Part shown: piece after piece, positions 42,411 through 52,717 of the stretch
How positions within the stretch are numbered: position 1 is the first letter of the stretch
Layout: the number at the start of each line of letters is the position of its first letter
DNA from: Nannocystis sp.
GTDB taxonomy: Bacteria; Myxococcota_A; Polyangia; Nannocystales; Nannocystaceae
DNA length: 64,000 nucleotides
NCBI RefSeq assembly: GCF_016714285.1
Contig: NZ_JADJNN010000008.1
Span: 310,001-374,000, forward strand
Direction of reading: 5' to 3'
Position numbers and translations under genes: made by a program
The notes under the pieces: generated by a model
What the model saw: only the letters and a program-made list of their open reading frames with translations
Told to the model about the DNA's origin: nothing
The model's database searches: none

Positions 42411-42510
42411 GACTCGCTTTGTCCGGACTTGCTTTGTCTGGACTCGCTTTGTCCGGACTTGCTTTGTCTGGACTCGCTTTGTCCGGACTCGATTTGTTCG
42501 CACTCGCTTG
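42411..42510. repeat. 15-bp tandem repeat array with 30-bp higher order
   Basis: About 6.5 units of GACTCGCTTTGTCCG alternating with GACTTGCTTTGTCTG, giving a 30-bp period. It is T-richer than its surroundings. There are no unique spacers, so it is not a CRISPR array. It lies about 100 bp before the lipoprotein start. Confidence 0.92.
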
Positions 42511-42607
42511 GGGGGCCGCCGCGAGCGATCGCGCGTGCGGCCGCGGTCCGTCGGCGCGCGATCATGGATCACGAGGCGGCCGTTCTTTGCCGGTACACTC
42601 GCGGCGC

Positions 42608-43240
42608 GTGGCACCTCGATGGCTCGGGTCGGTGGCGGTGATGGGGCTTGTCGTCGCCTGTCCTTCGGGACAGGCGACACGGCCGCCAGACACGACGGCC
42701 GCGCCGCCGAGCGAGCCCGTTGGCGCCGCCGCGCCGCCGGCGGTGGATCGCTGTCCGCCGGGGAGCACAGCGGAGGGCTGCCCGCCGCTCGACACCGACG
42801 GCGACGGGATCGTCGACGGCGACGACAAGTGCCCGGACAACCCCGAGACCCGGAACGGCTATGAGGACGCGGACGGCTGCCCGGACGAGATCCCGGTGGC
42901 GGTCACGCGGTACAAGGGGACGATCCCGAAGGTACGCTTCGAACGCGACTCGGCGGCGATCAGCGAGTCGCAGGCGCTGCTGGACGCGGCCGTGGCCGTG
43001 TTGCTGGACTACCCGGCCATGCAGGTCGAGATCTCCGGGCACACGGCCGCGGGGGAGCGGCCGGAGCTGTCGCTGCGCCGCGCCGAGGCGGTGCGCGACT
43101 ACCTGGTCGCGCACGGCGTCGCGGGCGAGCGCCTGCGGGTCCGCGGCGCCGCGGAGGAGGAGCCGATCGGTGACCTGGCGACCGCCGCTGGCAAGGCCAA
43201 GAACCGACGCGTCGAGTTCACGATCCTGGAGTCCGAATGA
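42608..43240 (+). CDS. OmpA-family lipoprotein with thrombospondin type-3 repeat
   Basis: 210 residues from GTG 42608. Short signal peptide ending in the lipobox LVVAC, Pro/Ala linker, then a calcium-binding type-3 repeat (DTDGDGIVDGDDKCPDNPE). An OmpA-like domain follows (VEISGHTAAGE, SLRRAEAVRDYLVAHGV, RVRGAAEEEPI, KNRRVEF) that binds peptidoglycan. An outer-membrane lipoprotein tethering the wall is expected. Same plan as the frameshifted gene at 15183-15972. The CHAT-SIR2 operon begins 36 bp downstream on the same strand, so some read-through is possible. Confidence 0.85.
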   Translation: MAPRWLGSVAVMGLVVACPSGQATRPPDTTAAPPSEPVGAAAPPAVDRCPPGSTAEGCPPLDTDGDGIVDGDDKCPDNPETRNGYEDADGCPDEIPVAVTRYKGTIPKVRFERDSAAISESQALLDAAVAVLLDYPAMQVEISGHTAAGERPELSLRRAEAVRDYLVAHGVAGERLRVRGAAEEEPIGDLATAAGKAKNRRVEFTILESE

Positions 43241-43276
43241 GCGGATTGCGGATCGCAATGGAGGCGGCTGGCGATC

Positions 43277-45319
43277 GTGCGTGAATGTGCGGAGCTGGAG
43301 ATCGGGCTGTCGCGGCGCGACGCGGGGTCGTACGCGGTCGAGCTGCGCTTCACGCAGCCGGGCAGCGACGCCGATGTGCGGGTCGGCGAGGGCGAGGGGC
43401 TGGCCTGCGCGCTGGATCTGGCGGGCCTCAAGGAGCTGCTGGCGCAGCCGGAGGCGTACGGGCGGGCGCTCGGGGCGGGCCTGTTCGCGGCGCCGAAGGT
43501 GGCCGAGACGCTGGCCCGCGCCCAGGCGGCGGCCGCCAGTCAGGACCTGCCGCTGCGCGTGCGCCTGGCGATCGCGGTCGACGTGGCCGAGCTGCACGGG
43601 CTGCGCTGGGAGCTGCTGCGGACGCCGGACGGGACCCTGGTCAGCGCGGGCGAGCGGATCTTGTTCTCGCGTTACCTTGCGAGCGTCGACTGGCAGACGG
43701 TCAAGCTGCGGCCGCAGGCGTCGCTGCGGGCGCTGATCGTGATCGCTGCGCCGGCCGGGTTGGCGGCGTACGGGCTGGCGGAGCTCGACGTCGCGGCCGA
43801 GCTGGCGCGCGCGCAGGCGGTGCTGGCGGGGATCGAGACGGTGGCGCTGGCGGGGCCGGGTCAGGCGACCGCGACGGCGATCATCGACGCGCTGCGCAGC
43901 GGCTTCGACGTGCTGTACGTGGTGGCGCACGGGTCGTGGCAGCGCGGTGAGGCGTTCGTGTGGCTCGAGGACGCGGCCGGCGCGGTGGCCCGGATCGCCG
44001 GGGCCACGCTGATCGCCCGGGTCGCCGAGCTGCAGCAGCGGCCGCGGCTGTGCGTGCTGGCCTCGTGCGAGAGCGCGGGCGCGGGCGCGGGGGAGGACCC
44101 CGCGGTGCTGGCCGCGCTCGGGCCGGGGCTGGCGCGCGCCGGGGTGGCGGCGGTGGTGGCGATGCAGGGCCCGCTGAGCGTGGCGACGGCGGCGGTGTTG
44201 CTGCCGCGGCTGTTCGCGGAGTTGTTGCAGGACGGGCAGGTCGATCGGGCGCTGGCGGTCGCTCGCGCGGCGGTCCGTGAGCGGAGCGACTGGTGGATGC
44301 CGGTGCTGTTCATGCGCCTGCGCTCGGGACGGATCTGGTACACGCCGGGCTTCGGCGGCGAGGGCGGGCAGTTCGAGAAGTGGCCGGCGCTGCTCCGCAG
44401 CATCGCCCAGGGGCGCTGTACGCCGGTGCTCGGGCCGGCCCTCGGCGACGCGCTGCACGGGTCGTCGCGCGAGCTGGCCCACCGCTGGGCCGACGAGTAC
44501 GGCTACCCGATGGCGCCGGGCGGGCGCGAGGATCTGCCGCACGTGGCGCAATACCTGGCGGTCCACCAGGACGAGCGGTTTCCGATGGACAAGCTCGAGG
44601 GGTCGCTGCGCGACGCGGTGGTGTCACGATTCCCGCAGGTGCTCACGGGGGGCGCGGGCGAGGGCACGCTCGACGAGGTGCTGGCGCGGGTGGCCGACTG
44701 GCGGCTGGCGCAGGGGAGCTTCGATCCGTACCAGGTGCTCGCGCGGCTGCCGTGTCCGCTGTATGTGACGACGGCGAGCGACGGGCTGCTGGCGCATCAC
44801 CTGCGTCTGGCGGGTCGTTCACCGCAGGTCGCGCTGTGCCCGTGGAACCCCGACGTGGTGGCCGACGCGGCCGTCGCCGAGGCGGCGAGCGTGGAGCGGC
44901 CCGCGATATATCACCTGTTCGGGCATATCTCGGCCCCGAACTCGCTGGTGATCACGGAGAACGATATCTTCGACTTCTTGATCAGCGTGAGCGCGGATCG
45001 CGAGGTGATCCCGCCGCGGGTGCGGGCGGCGCTGGTCGACTCGTCGCTGCTGATCCTCGGGTTTCCGATCGACGATTGGAAGTTTCGCGTGTTCTTTCGC
45101 AGCCTGATGAACCGGGCCGGCGGGGGCCGGCGCAAGCGCTACACGCACGTGGCGGCGCAGATCGATCCGGAGGAGGCGCAGACGATCGACCCGGCGCGCA
45201 CGCGGCGTTACCTCGAGGAGTACTTCGAGGGCTCGGACATCACGATCTATTGGGGCAGCGCGGAGGACTTCCTGCGCGAGCTCGCCGGGCGGCTGCCGGG
45301 GGGGAGGCCGGGCGCTTGA
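43277..45319 (+). CDS. CHAT protease - SIR2-like fusion protein
   Basis: 680 residues, GTG start. The N-terminal 350 residues form a CHAT (caspase-HetF-associated) peptidase with a typical beta-rich front region; the dyad is His218 (LYVVAHGSW) and Cys264 (VLASCESAG). The C-terminal part (about 370-670) is SIR2-like: CTPVLGPALGD, LYVTTASDGLL, IYHLFGHISAPNSLVITENDIFDFL and LLILGFPIDDWKF. As in the TIR-caspase-SIR2 protein, the Asn of TTN and the His of HG are absent. The stop overlaps the TTG start of the nSTAND-WD40 gene. A protease effector released by the STAND partner is inferred. Confidence 0.87.
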   Translation: MRECAELEIGLSRRDAGSYAVELRFTQPGSDADVRVGEGEGLACALDLAGLKELLAQPEAYGRALGAGLFAAPKVAETLARAQAAAASQDLPLRVRLAIAVDVAELHGLRWELLRTPDGTLVSAGERILFSRYLASVDWQTVKLRPQASLRALIVIAAPAGLAAYGLAELDVAAELARAQAVLAGIETVALAGPGQATATAIIDALRSGFDVLYVVAHGSWQRGEAFVWLEDAAGAVARIAGATLIARVAELQQRPRLCVLASCESAGAGAGEDPAVLAALGPGLARAGVAAVVAMQGPLSVATAAVLLPRLFAELLQDGQVDRALAVARAAVRERSDWWMPVLFMRLRSGRIWYTPGFGGEGGQFEKWPALLRSIAQGRCTPVLGPALGDALHGSSRELAHRWADEYGYPMAPGGREDLPHVAQYLAVHQDERFPMDKLEGSLRDAVVSRFPQVLTGGAGEGTLDEVLARVADWRLAQGSFDPYQVLARLPCPLYVTTASDGLLAHHLRLAGRSPQVALCPWNPDVVADAAVAEAASVERPAIYHLFGHISAPNSLVITENDIFDFLISVSADREVIPPRVRAALVDSSLLILGFPIDDWKFRVFFRSLMNRAGGGRRKRYTHVAAQIDPEEAQTIDPARTRRYLEEYFEGSDITIYWGSAEDFLRELAGRLPGGRPGA

Positions 45320-48300
45320 CCGCGACGTCGCCAGCAGGCTCGCCGGCAAACCCGTACGTCGGTCCGCGGGCGCTGCGGAGCGGGGAGGCGCTGTTCGGCC
45401 GCGACCGCGAGGTGGCGCGGCTGTTCGACCTGATGCTGGCGGAGCGCATCGTGCTGCTGTATTCGCCGTCGGGCGCGGGCAAGAGCTCGCTGCTGCAGGC
45501 GGGGCTGGTCCCGCGACTGCACGCCGAGGGCTTCACGGTCCGGCCGGTCGTGCGGGTCGGGATGGCGCCGCCGAGCGACGCGCCGGCGGGGGTCAATCGT
45601 TATGTGCTGAGCACCTTGATGAGCCTGGAGGAGGATGTCCCGAGGGACAGGCAGCTCGACCTCGCCGCGTTGGCAGGGTGCACGCTCGCGGCGTACCTCG
45701 CGCGGGGGTCCGAGGCGGACGCCGACGAGGTGCTGTTGATCGATCAATTCGAGGAGCTGCTGACGGTCGACCCGACGGCGGTGGCGGCGAAGCGGGTGTT
45801 CTTCGCCCAGCTCGGCGAGGCGCTGCGGGACACCCGGTTGTGGGTGGTGGTGGCGATGCGCGAGGACTTCATCGCCGGGCTCGACCCGTACCGGGCGGCG
45901 GTGCCGAAGAAGCTGCACACGACCTTTCGCCTCGAGCTGCTCGGGCGCGAGGCGGCGCTGCTGGCCGTGCGGGGGCCGGCTGCAGCGGCAGGGGTGACCT
46001 TCGAGCTCGCGGCGGCGGAGCGGCTGGTCGACGACCTGCGACAGGTGCGGGTGCCGATCGTCGACGGCGGCGTCGAGCTGCGACCGGGGCCGCACGTCGA
46101 GCCGGTGCAACTGCAGGTGGTTTGTCGCGGGCTGTGGGCGGCGTTGCCGGCGGACGATCGCAGCATCGGGCTCGCCGACCTGGCCGAGCTCGGCGACGTC
46201 GACCAGGCGCTGGCCCGCTACTACGACGCGCAGGTCCTGGCGGCCGCGCGCGCGAGCGGGGCGCCCGAGCGGGCCCTGCGGCTGTGGCTCGAGCGCGAGC
46301 TGGTGACGGTCCAGGGGCTGCGCACGCAGGTGCTGCGCACGCCGGGGGCGACGCAGGGGCTCGGCGACGCGGCCCTGACGGCGCTGATCGACTCGCTCGT
46401 GCTGCGCAGCGAGACGCGCCGCGGGATGATGTGGGTCGAGCTGGCGCACGACCGCATCGTCGCGCCGCTGCTGGCGAGCAACGCGGCGTGGATGGCGAAG
46501 AACCTCGCGCCGACCTCGCGGCAGGCGGCGCTGTGGGACAGCCGCGGGCGGCCGGAGTCGCTGCTGCTGGCGACGGCGGCGGAGGCCGAGGCGCTGCTCG
46601 CGGCGGCGGGGGAGTGGACGGCGACCGAGCAGCTGTTCCTCGAGCAGAGCCGGATCGTCCGCCGGCGCGAGGCGGCGACGCGGCGATATCAGCGGACGAT
46701 CCGCGTGCTCGCGGCGGTGGTCGGGCTGCTGGTCGTGGCCGGGCTGTCGGTCGGGATCGTGCTGATCCGGCGGGCCGCGGCGGCGGCGCTGGAGAAGTCG
46801 GAGCAGGAGGCGAGGGCCAGCGCCGAGGCGGCCGCGCGCGCGCAGGCCGAGCAGCGCGCGGCGGAGCAGGCGTTGATCCGTCAGCTCATCGCCCAGGTCG
46901 CGCTGTACCGCGAGCAGCAGCCCGAGCTCGCGGCGCTGCTGGCCGTCGCGGCCTCGACGCGGCTCGCGGACCCGTGGCAGCGCAAGGCGGCGCTGCTCAA
47001 CGCCGCGGTGACGCAGCCGCAGCTGCGGTCGCGGCTGGCCTCAAGGCCAGGTGACGATGGGGCGGGCCCGGCGGCGTTCGTGCAGATCGCGGCGGCGGGC
47101 GGGCAGCTGTACGCGCTCGATCGCCGCGGGCAGGTGCTGCGCCTCGGGCTCGAGGATCGCGGGCAGGCCTCGCTGCTGCCGGCGGGGACGCGGGCCGGGG
47201 ACTTCGCGGCGGACCCGGTGCGCGAGCGCGTGGCGATCGTCGCGGGTCAGGCGATTGAACTGTGGGAGGTCGGGGCGACGACGCCGACGGCGAGCTTCGT
47301 GCTGCCCGCGGATCCGGCGGGGCTGGGCGACGCGCCGCGGCCGGACGCGCGGGTGTGGCTCGAGGGGCTCGGCTTCTCGGCGGACGGTCGCACGCTCGCG
47401 GTCGTGCGCCGTCGCAGCGACGGGCCGAGCCGCGGCTTCGTGATCGACGTCGAGGCGCGATCGATCCGGCCGCTCACGGGCAAGTTGCCGGTGTCGGCGC
47501 TGGCACTGGCGCCCGACGGCGCGCTGGCGGTCGCGGGGCTGCTCGCGGTGGACGGGTCGATCGTCGTGTTCTCGGGGCCGACGCTGGCGCGCGGTGTGCT
47601 GACGCCGGGTCACGCGGATGTCGGGCGGGTGTACCTCGCCCGCTTCGATCCGCATCGGCCGCGGCTGCTGACCGCGGGCGAGGGCGGGGCGGCGACGCTG
47701 TGGACGGTCGAGGGCGGGACGCTGAGCGCACCGCGGCCGCTCCCGCTGGGCGGCGGCAACGTCCGGGACGCGCTGTTCCTCGCGGACGGCAAGCTGGTGA
47801 TCGCCACGGAGACGCGGATCTCGGTGTGGAGCGGCGAGCCAGAGACGCCGTGGGGGAGCCCGATCACGCCGCCGACGCGGGCGACGGCCACGCTCGCGGC
47901 GGTCGGCGCGGACGGGCTGCAAGTCGCGGTGGTGTCGCTGGCCGACGCGCCGATCCACGTGTTCGACCCGCGGCGGCTGGCGCCGTGGCAGCTGGCGGCG
48001 CCGCGGGTGCCGATGACCGAGGGCGGCGACGCGGCGTTTCAAGGCGTGGCCCCGCGGGTGGCGATCGACCGGGCAGGTGCGCGGGTCGCCGCGACGAGCT
48101 TCGACCGGCGCGAGGGCGGCCGGGTGACCGTGCTCGACGTGGCCAGCGGGAGCTCCGTCGTCACGGCGGCGGGGCAGGGCGAGCAGTTCATGGCCCTGGC
48201 CTTCGCCGACGCCGGCAAGCTGGTGGCGATCGATGCGGCCGGGGCGGTGACGGCGTGGACGGTCGCGGGCGGCGCGGCGCAGACGCTGTGGAAGCTGCCG

Positions 48301-49090
48301 CAGCGGCCGCTGCGGGTCGCGCTGGCGGTCGATCCAGCGGGCCTCGCGGTGGCGGCGGGCGTGGCGTTCGGGGCGACGAGCGTGACGCTGATGGCAGAGC
48401 AAGCGGTGGGGACGGAGCCCTCGCCGCGCACGCGCACGATCGCGGCCGGGGTGCCGATCACGGCGCTGGCCCTCGATCACGCGGCGGAGCGCCTCGCGGT
48501 GGCGACCTGCAGCGAGCGGATCGGCCTGGCGACGTGCGCACGCGGCGAGGTCCGGGTGTACGCGGTCGCCAGCGGGGCCGAGGTCGCGGGTCCGCTGGCG
48601 GTCGATGGCGTGCACGGGCTGGTGTTCGCGGCCGACGGTCGACGCCTCGCCGGGCTCGTGCCCGGCGCGCCGCCGGTGGTGTGGGAGCTCGCCGACGGCG
48701 AGCGCCTCGCGTTGACGGTGCGCCGCTCGCTCGGCGAGTTCATCGCGGCCGACTTCTCCGCGGACGGCGACGTGCTGCTCGCCAGCGCCGAGGCCGACAA
48801 CGCAGCGGTGGCGCTGACGCTGTGGGATCTGCGCTCCGGCGAGGAGCTGGCGCCGCCGCTGGTCGCCCACAACCCCGCGGTCGGCAGCTTCGATCCGGGG
48901 GCGCAGCGGTCCGTGCTGCTGGCGCCGCACAGCGGGCTGGTGGTCAGCAGCAGCTTCGACGGGGTGCTGCTGTGGGATATCGCCGACGCGACGCTGACGA
49001 GCCGCGCGTGCACGCTGGCGGGGCGCGAGCTGACGAGCGCGGAGTGGACGAGGTTCCTCGGCCGCGGCGAGCCGCAGCAGGCGCAATGCG

Positions 49091-49378
<288 letters not shown>

Positions 49379-49461
49379 GCGGCAGGCGGGCACGGCTCCG
49401 CACGGGCGCTCGGGCTCGGCACGCGCGCGCTGAAGCGCTACCATGCGCGCAGCGAGACCGC

Positions 49462-51234
49462 TTGCGACAGCCGCTTGACCTCGACACCGAACACCACCGA
49501 TCTCCCGATCTGCGGGCCGCTCTGGCGAGCCTGGCCGATCAGGGAGAGACCGAGCGCGGGGCCGTGTTCACGCGGCCTGAGGTGGTCGCCTGCCTCCTCG
49601 ATCTCGCGGGGTACACCGTCGACCAGCCGCTGCATACCTGGCGGATCCTCGAGCCGTCGTTCGGCGCGGGTGACTTCTTGCTCGCGGCGGTCGAGCGCCT
49701 GCTGACGTCGTTCGCGGCGTTCGGGGGCCTGCCGAGCGCGGCGCTCCAGCTGCGCGAGGCGGTGCGGGCGGTCGAGGTGCACCCGGCGTCGTTCGCCGCG
49801 ACGCGCGAGGCGCTCCACTGGCGCCTGGTCACGTGGGGCGCGAGCCGACGCGATGCGGGGGCGTTGTGTGACAGCTGGCTGCTGCGCGACGACTTCCTGC
49901 TGGCGCAGCTGACTGGGCGCTTTGATGTCGTGGTTGGCAACCCGCCCTACGTGCGACAGGAGCGGATCGCGGGGCCCTTGCTCGCGGAGTACCGTCGGCG
50001 CTACGCGACGATCTACGACCGGGCGGACCTGTATGTGCCGTTCTTCGAGCGCGGGCTGCAGCTGCTGCGGGACGGCGGGCGGCTCGCGTTCATCTGCGCC
50101 AACCGCTGGCTCAAGAACAAGTACGGCGGGCCGCTACGCGGCATGATCGCCCGCGACTTCCACCTCTCGCACTACATCGATATGGCGGGCACCGATGCGT
50201 TCCAGTCGGAGGTCATCGCGTACCCGGCGATCACGGTGATCCGCCGCGGCGAGGGCAGCGTGACCCGGCTCGCGCGGAGGCCAGACGTCACGACGGAGCT
50301 GAGCGAGCTGACGCGCCTGCTGAGCGCACCCGGTCCCGTGCTCGACGAGCGGGTCGAGGAGGTGGAGCACGCGGTCCGCGGCAGCGAGCCGTGGCTGCTC
50401 GACGCCGCCGATCAGCTTCGCGTGATCCGCCGGCTCGAGCGCGACTTCCCGGAGGTCGAGGAGGCCGACTGCAAGGTGGGGATCGGCGTGGCGACCGGCG
50501 CCGATCGGGTGTTCATCGGCGACCACGCGGCGCTGCCCGTGGAGGACTCGCGCAAGCTGCCGCTGCTGATGGCGCGTGACCTTCAGGACGGCGCGATCGT
50601 CTGGGGCGGCAAGGGCATCGTCAACCCGTTCGAGGCGGACGGCAGCCTGGCCTCGCTCGACCGCTATCCGGCCTTCGGCGCGTACATCCGCGAGCACGCG
50701 GACGTGCTTTGCAAGCGCCACGTCGCCCGGAAGAGCCCGAGCTGGTACCGCACGATCGACCGCGTGTACGCCGAGCTCACCGGCACGCCGAAGCTGCTCA
50801 TCCCGGACATCAAGGGCGAGCCGATGGTCGTGTTCGACGAGGGCAAGTTCTACCCGCACCACAACCTGTACTACGTGACCTCGTCGACCTGGGACATGAC
50901 GGCGCTGGCGACGGTGCTGCGCTCGTCGATCGCGGTGCTGTTTGTGTCGACGTACTGCGTGAAGATGGCGGGCGGCTTCCTGCGCTTCCAGGCGCAGTAC
51001 CTCCGACGGATCCGCGTCCCGCGGTGGGAGGCCGTCCCGGAGGCGCAGCGCGCCGCCTTGATCGCCGCGGCGCCGACCGACCGCGCGGCGATCGATCACG
51101 CCGCGTTCGCGGCCTACGGGCTCACGGCCGCGGAGGCCCGGACGGCGCAGCGGGCGGCGAGCGCGGCGCTGGTGCAGGGGCGGGCCTCGGTTGATCCCGC
51201 GCTGACGCCGGCGAGCACCCTGGCTATCTCTTGA
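49462..51234 (+). CDS. Eco57I-type N6-adenine DNA methyltransferase, solitary
   Basis: 590 residues from TTG 49462; GTG 49375, overlapping the preceding stop, is an alternative start. SAM-binding motif I is ILEPSFGAGDFLL and the catalytic motif NPPYVRQE marks an adenine-N6 methylase. The later half (YIDMAGTDAF through HHNLYYVTS and KMAGGFLRFQAQYLRRI) matches the target-recognition region of Eco57I/BREX-PglX-like enzymes. No nuclease domain or neighbouring restriction gene is seen, so it is either an orphan methylase or the self-marking part of a neighbouring defence module. Confidence 0.85.
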   Translation: MRQPLDLDTEHHRSPDLRAALASLADQGETERGAVFTRPEVVACLLDLAGYTVDQPLHTWRILEPSFGAGDFLLAAVERLLTSFAAFGGLPSAALQLREAVRAVEVHPASFAATREALHWRLVTWGASRRDAGALCDSWLLRDDFLLAQLTGRFDVVVGNPPYVRQERIAGPLLAEYRRRYATIYDRADLYVPFFERGLQLLRDGGRLAFICANRWLKNKYGGPLRGMIARDFHLSHYIDMAGTDAFQSEVIAYPAITVIRRGEGSVTRLARRPDVTTELSELTRLLSAPGPVLDERVEEVEHAVRGSEPWLLDAADQLRVIRRLERDFPEVEEADCKVGIGVATGADRVFIGDHAALPVEDSRKLPLLMARDLQDGAIVWGGKGIVNPFEADGSLASLDRYPAFGAYIREHADVLCKRHVARKSPSWYRTIDRVYAELTGTPKLLIPDIKGEPMVVFDEGKFYPHHNLYYVTSSTWDMTALATVLRSSIAVLFVSTYCVKMAGGFLRFQAQYLRRIRVPRWEAVPEAQRAALIAAAPTDRAAIDHAAFAAYGLTAAEARTAQRAASAALVQGRASVDPALTPASTLAIS

Positions 51235-51246
51235 GGCTCAGGGGAA

Positions 51247-51256
51247 ATTGCGCAAT
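51247..51256. promoter_or_regulatory. Small palindrome in the promoter region of the peptidase operon
   Basis: ATTGCGCAAT, a perfect 10-bp palindrome in the relatively A/T-richer 198-bp gap (51235-51432) before the metallophosphoesterase operon. It may be an operator half-site, but a 10-bp palindrome can occur by chance. Confidence 0.2.
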
Positions 51257-51438
51257 CAAGGTGCCTGTGAGGGTCACGGTGCCCCGCTTGGTGCTCTCGA
51301 CAATTTCGTTCGACGCAAAAGTGCCCCAATGCAACGTCACTTCGCGGCGCGCTCACAAGTCCGACCGCTGCGCGTCAGACCGAAGCTGCCACGAGCACGA
51401 CCTTCCGGGAGGCGGGATTCGCGGGTGGCCCCGTGCGC

Positions 51439-52668
51439 ATGCGGACCCTCATTCTCAGCGATCTGCACCTCGGCTGTGGCCCATGCCCCGGGATCTTCGC
51501 GGGCTCACAGGCCCTCGGCGGGCTCCTCTCGGAGCTCGGGGCCGGCCCGCTGCGGGTCGTTCTCAACGGCGACACCTTCGACTACTGGGCGCAGGTCGAT
51601 CATCGCGACGGCGCGGCCAGGGTCACACAGGCGCTCCTGGAAGACCCGGTCAACGCCGAACTACTGACGCGCCTCGGCGAGGTGGTCCGGGCCGGAGGGG
51701 CGCTGGTCGTGCGTGGCGGGGAGCATGATCGTGACCTGGTCGCTGCGAGTGCGCGGGCGCGGGTGCTCGCCGCGCTCAAGCTCGTCGAGGCCCAATCGGC
51801 GCATGTCACCTGGCATCGGCTTCTGACGCCGAGCGTGCTCGACGTCGGCGCTGCGCGGCTGATCGTCGCCCGCGGCGGCCGCGGTCACGAGGCCGCACGC
51901 CGGCTCGCCGAACTGCTGCTCAATCCGCTGCGTCGTCAGTACGGGGTCGGGTTCGCGGACCTGCTGCGCCCGGACTACGTCGCCTCGGTCCTCGCGGCGC
52001 TCGCGGTCAACCCGACCGCGGCGAAACTCGTGCTGCGGCAGCTCGCGGACGTCGGCTGGCACCGCCTGCGGAGCGACTGTGAGCGGGCGCTCCGCCTCGC
52101 GGAGACCCTCGCTGCCGCGGGGCTGTCCGCGCGTGAGCGGGAGGTCTTCGGCCTGGCCCTCGACCCGGAGGTCCCGCTCGGCGACGCGTTCGATACCCAC
52201 GGAGCCCTCGAGCTGGCGCGCCTCAAGCTCTTTCGTCACAGCCTCGGGCGGCGCCCAGAGACGGATGCCGACGGCCTGCGTTCGATAGCCGGGGCGGAGT
52301 GGCACGCGCTCCGTGCCCTGGCGCGCCGACGACATGCGAGCGCCGCCGTGATCGGCCACAGCCACATCGCGGGGTGGCGCAGCGCGGACGGCCTGACCGT
52401 CGCGGACACGGGCACGTGGACCTGGCGCGTCGAGACCCCCGAGGCGAGCGCGAGCGTGGCCTCGTGGCGCGAGACCATGGCGTCCTGGCAGGACGTCGCC
52501 CGCGTCGGCCTGTCGCGCGCGCATGCCGTGGCCGCACGGGCGCGGTTCACCGCGGCGTGGATCGAGCCGCGACCCGCAGGGCAGGGGGCCCATATGGCGC
52601 TCGTCGAGTGGCGCCCCGGCCATGGGCTGGTCGTGCTGCGCGAGCAGGAGCTCGCCCGGGCGCACTAG
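51439..52668 (+). CDS. Degenerate calcineurin-like metallophosphoesterase paralogue
   Basis: 409 residues from ATG 51439, aligned with the start of the paralogue at 55502; a GTG lies two codons upstream. Motifs SDLHLG and NGDTFDYW are intact and GHSHIAGWR is present near the C-terminus. The GNHD motif is GGEHD, and the fourth metal-ligand region (HGEHND in the paralogue) is ARGGRGHE. Loss of these ligands suggests weak or no hydrolase activity, so it may bind a ligand without cleaving it. First gene of a four-gene operon. Confidence 0.8.
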   Translation: MRTLILSDLHLGCGPCPGIFAGSQALGGLLSELGAGPLRVVLNGDTFDYWAQVDHRDGAARVTQALLEDPVNAELLTRLGEVVRAGGALVVRGGEHDRDLVAASARARVLAALKLVEAQSAHVTWHRLLTPSVLDVGAARLIVARGGRGHEAARRLAELLLNPLRRQYGVGFADLLRPDYVASVLAALAVNPTAAKLVLRQLADVGWHRLRSDCERALRLAETLAAAGLSAREREVFGLALDPEVPLGDAFDTHGALELARLKLFRHSLGRRPETDADGLRSIAGAEWHALRALARRRHASAAVIGHSHIAGWRSADGLTVADTGTWTWRVETPEASASVASWRETMASWQDVARVGLSRAHAVAARARFTAAWIEPRPAGQGAHMALVEWRPGHGLVVLREQELARAH

Positions 52669-52717
52669 CCTTCGTCATTGTTCACAACCTCGACCCGGCC
52701 GAGTCAGTCCCCGAGTC

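Larger units (their letters stand above)
42169..42607. other. Intergenic region with two tandem repeat arrays
   Basis: About 440 bp between divergent trmO and the OmpA-type lipoprotein gene. It contains the 18-bp array (42183-42289), the 15-bp array (42411-42510) and the promoters of both flanking genes. Open frames crossing it are low-complexity read-through and not convincing proteins. Confidence 0.7.

Noticed and set aside
42411..42510. CRISPR-like array
   Set aside because: Units are directly adjacent without unique spacers and no cas gene is present.
44293..45315. Upstream extension of the nSTAND-WD40 gene
   Set aside because: It overlaps CHAT-SIR2 out of frame and is low-complexity; the TTG at 45316 has a good ribosome site.
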